From Magnetofaba australis IT-1 (lineage in GTDB: Bacteria > Pseudomonadota > Magnetococcia > Magnetococcales > Magnetococcaceae): DNA of 64,000 nucleotides. Shown piece by piece: positions 62,903 to 64,000 of this stretch. The translations under genes were made by a program, and so were the position numbers. The DNA is taken from positions 1 through 64,000 of the forward strand of contig NZ_LVJN01000016.1 in assembly GCF_002109495.1 (NCBI RefSeq), in the 5' to 3' direction. Every line of letters begins with the position of its first letter. The first letter of the stretch is position 1. Under the pieces are notes generated by a model, which did not search any database, was not told where the DNA came from, and saw nothing but the letters and a program-made list of their open reading frames with translations.

Positions 62903-64000
62903 TTACAGCGTTTTGGCCACCCGTTCCGCAGCCGCCAGGGTCTGTTCAATCAGGTCATCATCATGCACGGCGGAGACAAAGCCCGCTTCATAGCCGCTGG
63001 GCGCCAGATAGACGCCCTCATCCAGCATACCATGGAACCAGGTTTTGAACCGCTCATGGTCCGCCTTGGCCGCCTCGGAGAAGTTGCGCACAGCGCTCTG
63101 CTCGGTGAAGAACAGACCGAACATGGTGCCCACATGATACCCCAAATGGGGAATTCCCGCCGCGTCCAAACGCTGGCCGATACCTTCAACCAACTGCGCG
63201 CAGCGGGCGACAATAGGATCATAGAAGCCCGGCTGTGAAATCGCCTCCAGCGTGGCCAGACCCGCCGCCGTGGCCAGCGGATTGCCCGACAACGTGCCGG
63301 CCTGATACACCGGACCGGCGGGGGAGATCTGCTCCATGATATCGCGTCGACCGCCATAAGCACCCACCGGCAGACCGCCGCCGATCACCTTGCCCAGAGT
63401 GGTCAGATCCGGCTTGATGTCATACAACGCCTGCGCGCCGCCCAGGGCCACGCGGAAACCGGTCATCACCTCATCGAGAATCAACAACGCGCCGGATTGG
63501 TCACACACCTCGCGCAGCGCCTGCAGGAAACCCGGTTGCGGCAACACGCAGCCCATATTGCCCGCCACCGGCTCAACAATAATGGCGGCGATCTCGCCGC
63601 CGCGCTGGGCGAACAGCGCCTTGAGCGCGTCGATATCGTTATATGGCAGCGTCAACGTATCCTTGGCCGCCCCTTCCGGCACGCCGGGGGAGGAGGGCAC
63701 GCCAAAGGTGGCTGCGCCGGAGCCTGCCGCCACCAACAGGGCGTCGGCATGGCCGTGATAGCACCCCTCGAACTTGACGATGGCGTCACGTCCGGTGGCC
63801 GCGCGAGCCAGACGCAGCGCGCTCATGGTCGCCTCGGTGCCGGAGTTGACCAGCCGCACCATCTCGATGGAGGGGACCAGTTCAATAATCTTTTCCGCCA
63901 GTTGAATCTCCGCCTCGGTGGGCGCGCCATAGGAGGTGCCCTTGGCGGCGGCCTGCTGCACAGCGGCGATCACCGATTGCGGCGCATGGCCCAGGATCAT
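62903..64000 (-). CDS. hemL: Glutamate-1-semialdehyde 2,1-aminomutase, N-terminus outside the window
   Basis: HemL makes 5-aminolevulinate in the C5 haem pathway. The visible 365 residues include [60 protein letters not shown] and the PLP-lysine block [18 protein letters not shown]. The E. coli enzyme has 426 residues, so about 60 N-terminal residues lie beyond the right edge. hemY of the same pathway is elsewhere in the window, at 35928. Confidence 0.96.
   Translation of the reverse strand: MILGHAPQSVIAAVQQAAAKGTSYGAPTEAEIQLAEKIIELVPSIEMVRLVNSGTEATMSALRLARAATGRDAIVKFEGCYHGHADALLVAAGSGAATFGVPSSPGVPEGAAKDTLTLPYNDIDALKALFAQRGGEIAAIIVEPVAGNMGCVLPQPGFLQALREVCDQSGALLILDEVMTGFRVALGGAQALYDIKPDLTTLGKVIGGGLPVGAYGGRRDIMEQISPAGPVYQAGTLSGNPLATAAGLATLEAISQPGFYDPIVARCAQLVEGIGQRLDAAGIPHLGYHVGTMFGLFFTEQSAVRNFSEAAKADHERFKTWFHGMLDEGVYLAPSGYEAGFVSAVHDDDLIEQTLAAAERVAKTL

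Overview
This window looks like chromosome from a GC-rich, motile, sulfur-metabolising proteobacterium. An alphaproteobacterial or Magnetococcales-type host fits best: there is a DUF3576 lipoprotein, an SspB with the alphaproteobacterial ClpX-binding tail, a TusA-DsrE2 sulfur-relay pair and sigma-54-type control of a flagellar operon. No rRNA or tRNA gene was seen, so this placement is an inference.

Layout. 0-2.6 kb: two transposase remnants, a phosphatase-fold protein that has lost its catalytic cysteine, and suhB. 2.8-10.9 kb: a late flagellar cluster, flgK-flgL-fliW-fliC-flaG-fliD-fliS-fliS-small protein. 11.3-14 kb: a porin and a DUF3576 lipoprotein. 14.2-15.7 kb: an IS110-family element sitting inside a repeat. 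16-22.9 kb: tusA-dsrE2, htpX, fmt-def, priA. 23.2-26.3 kb: a more AT-rich islet with a probable polymorphic toxin, a membrane protein that may be its immunity partner, and a divergent coiled-coil protein. 26.6-37.3 kb: a minus-strand biosynthetic run of argD, argF, argG, argH, lptM, lysA, dapF and a DegT-type aminotransferase, with hemY upstream. 38-47 kb: a permease, a YnfA protein, fliQ-fliR-flhB, a VapBC-like module, recX and alaS. 47-64 kb: a three-gene formyltransferase operon, ligA, a hybrid histidine kinase, a MORN protein, rlmD, fpr, sspB, a large membrane protein and the C-terminal part of hemL.

The most striking feature is not a gene. Most of the longer intergenic gaps are filled by mosaics of short perfect hairpins, nearly all with 2-3 nt loops, in three families. 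Family M (18 segments here) has imperfect terminal inverted repeats and a conserved roughly 50-bp box. Family R2 (7 segments) is concentrated between 18.7 and 32.2 kb. Family R3 (3 segments) is a purine-rich box followed by a hairpin. Stem sequences differ between modules while perfect pairing is kept. M segments supply or touch the stop codons of several genes. The IS110 element has inserted into an M segment; uninterrupted copies elsewhere in the window reveal its exact target, and its right end carries four tandem copies of its terminal sequence.

Gene functions were assigned by recognising family motifs by eye. No database search was run.
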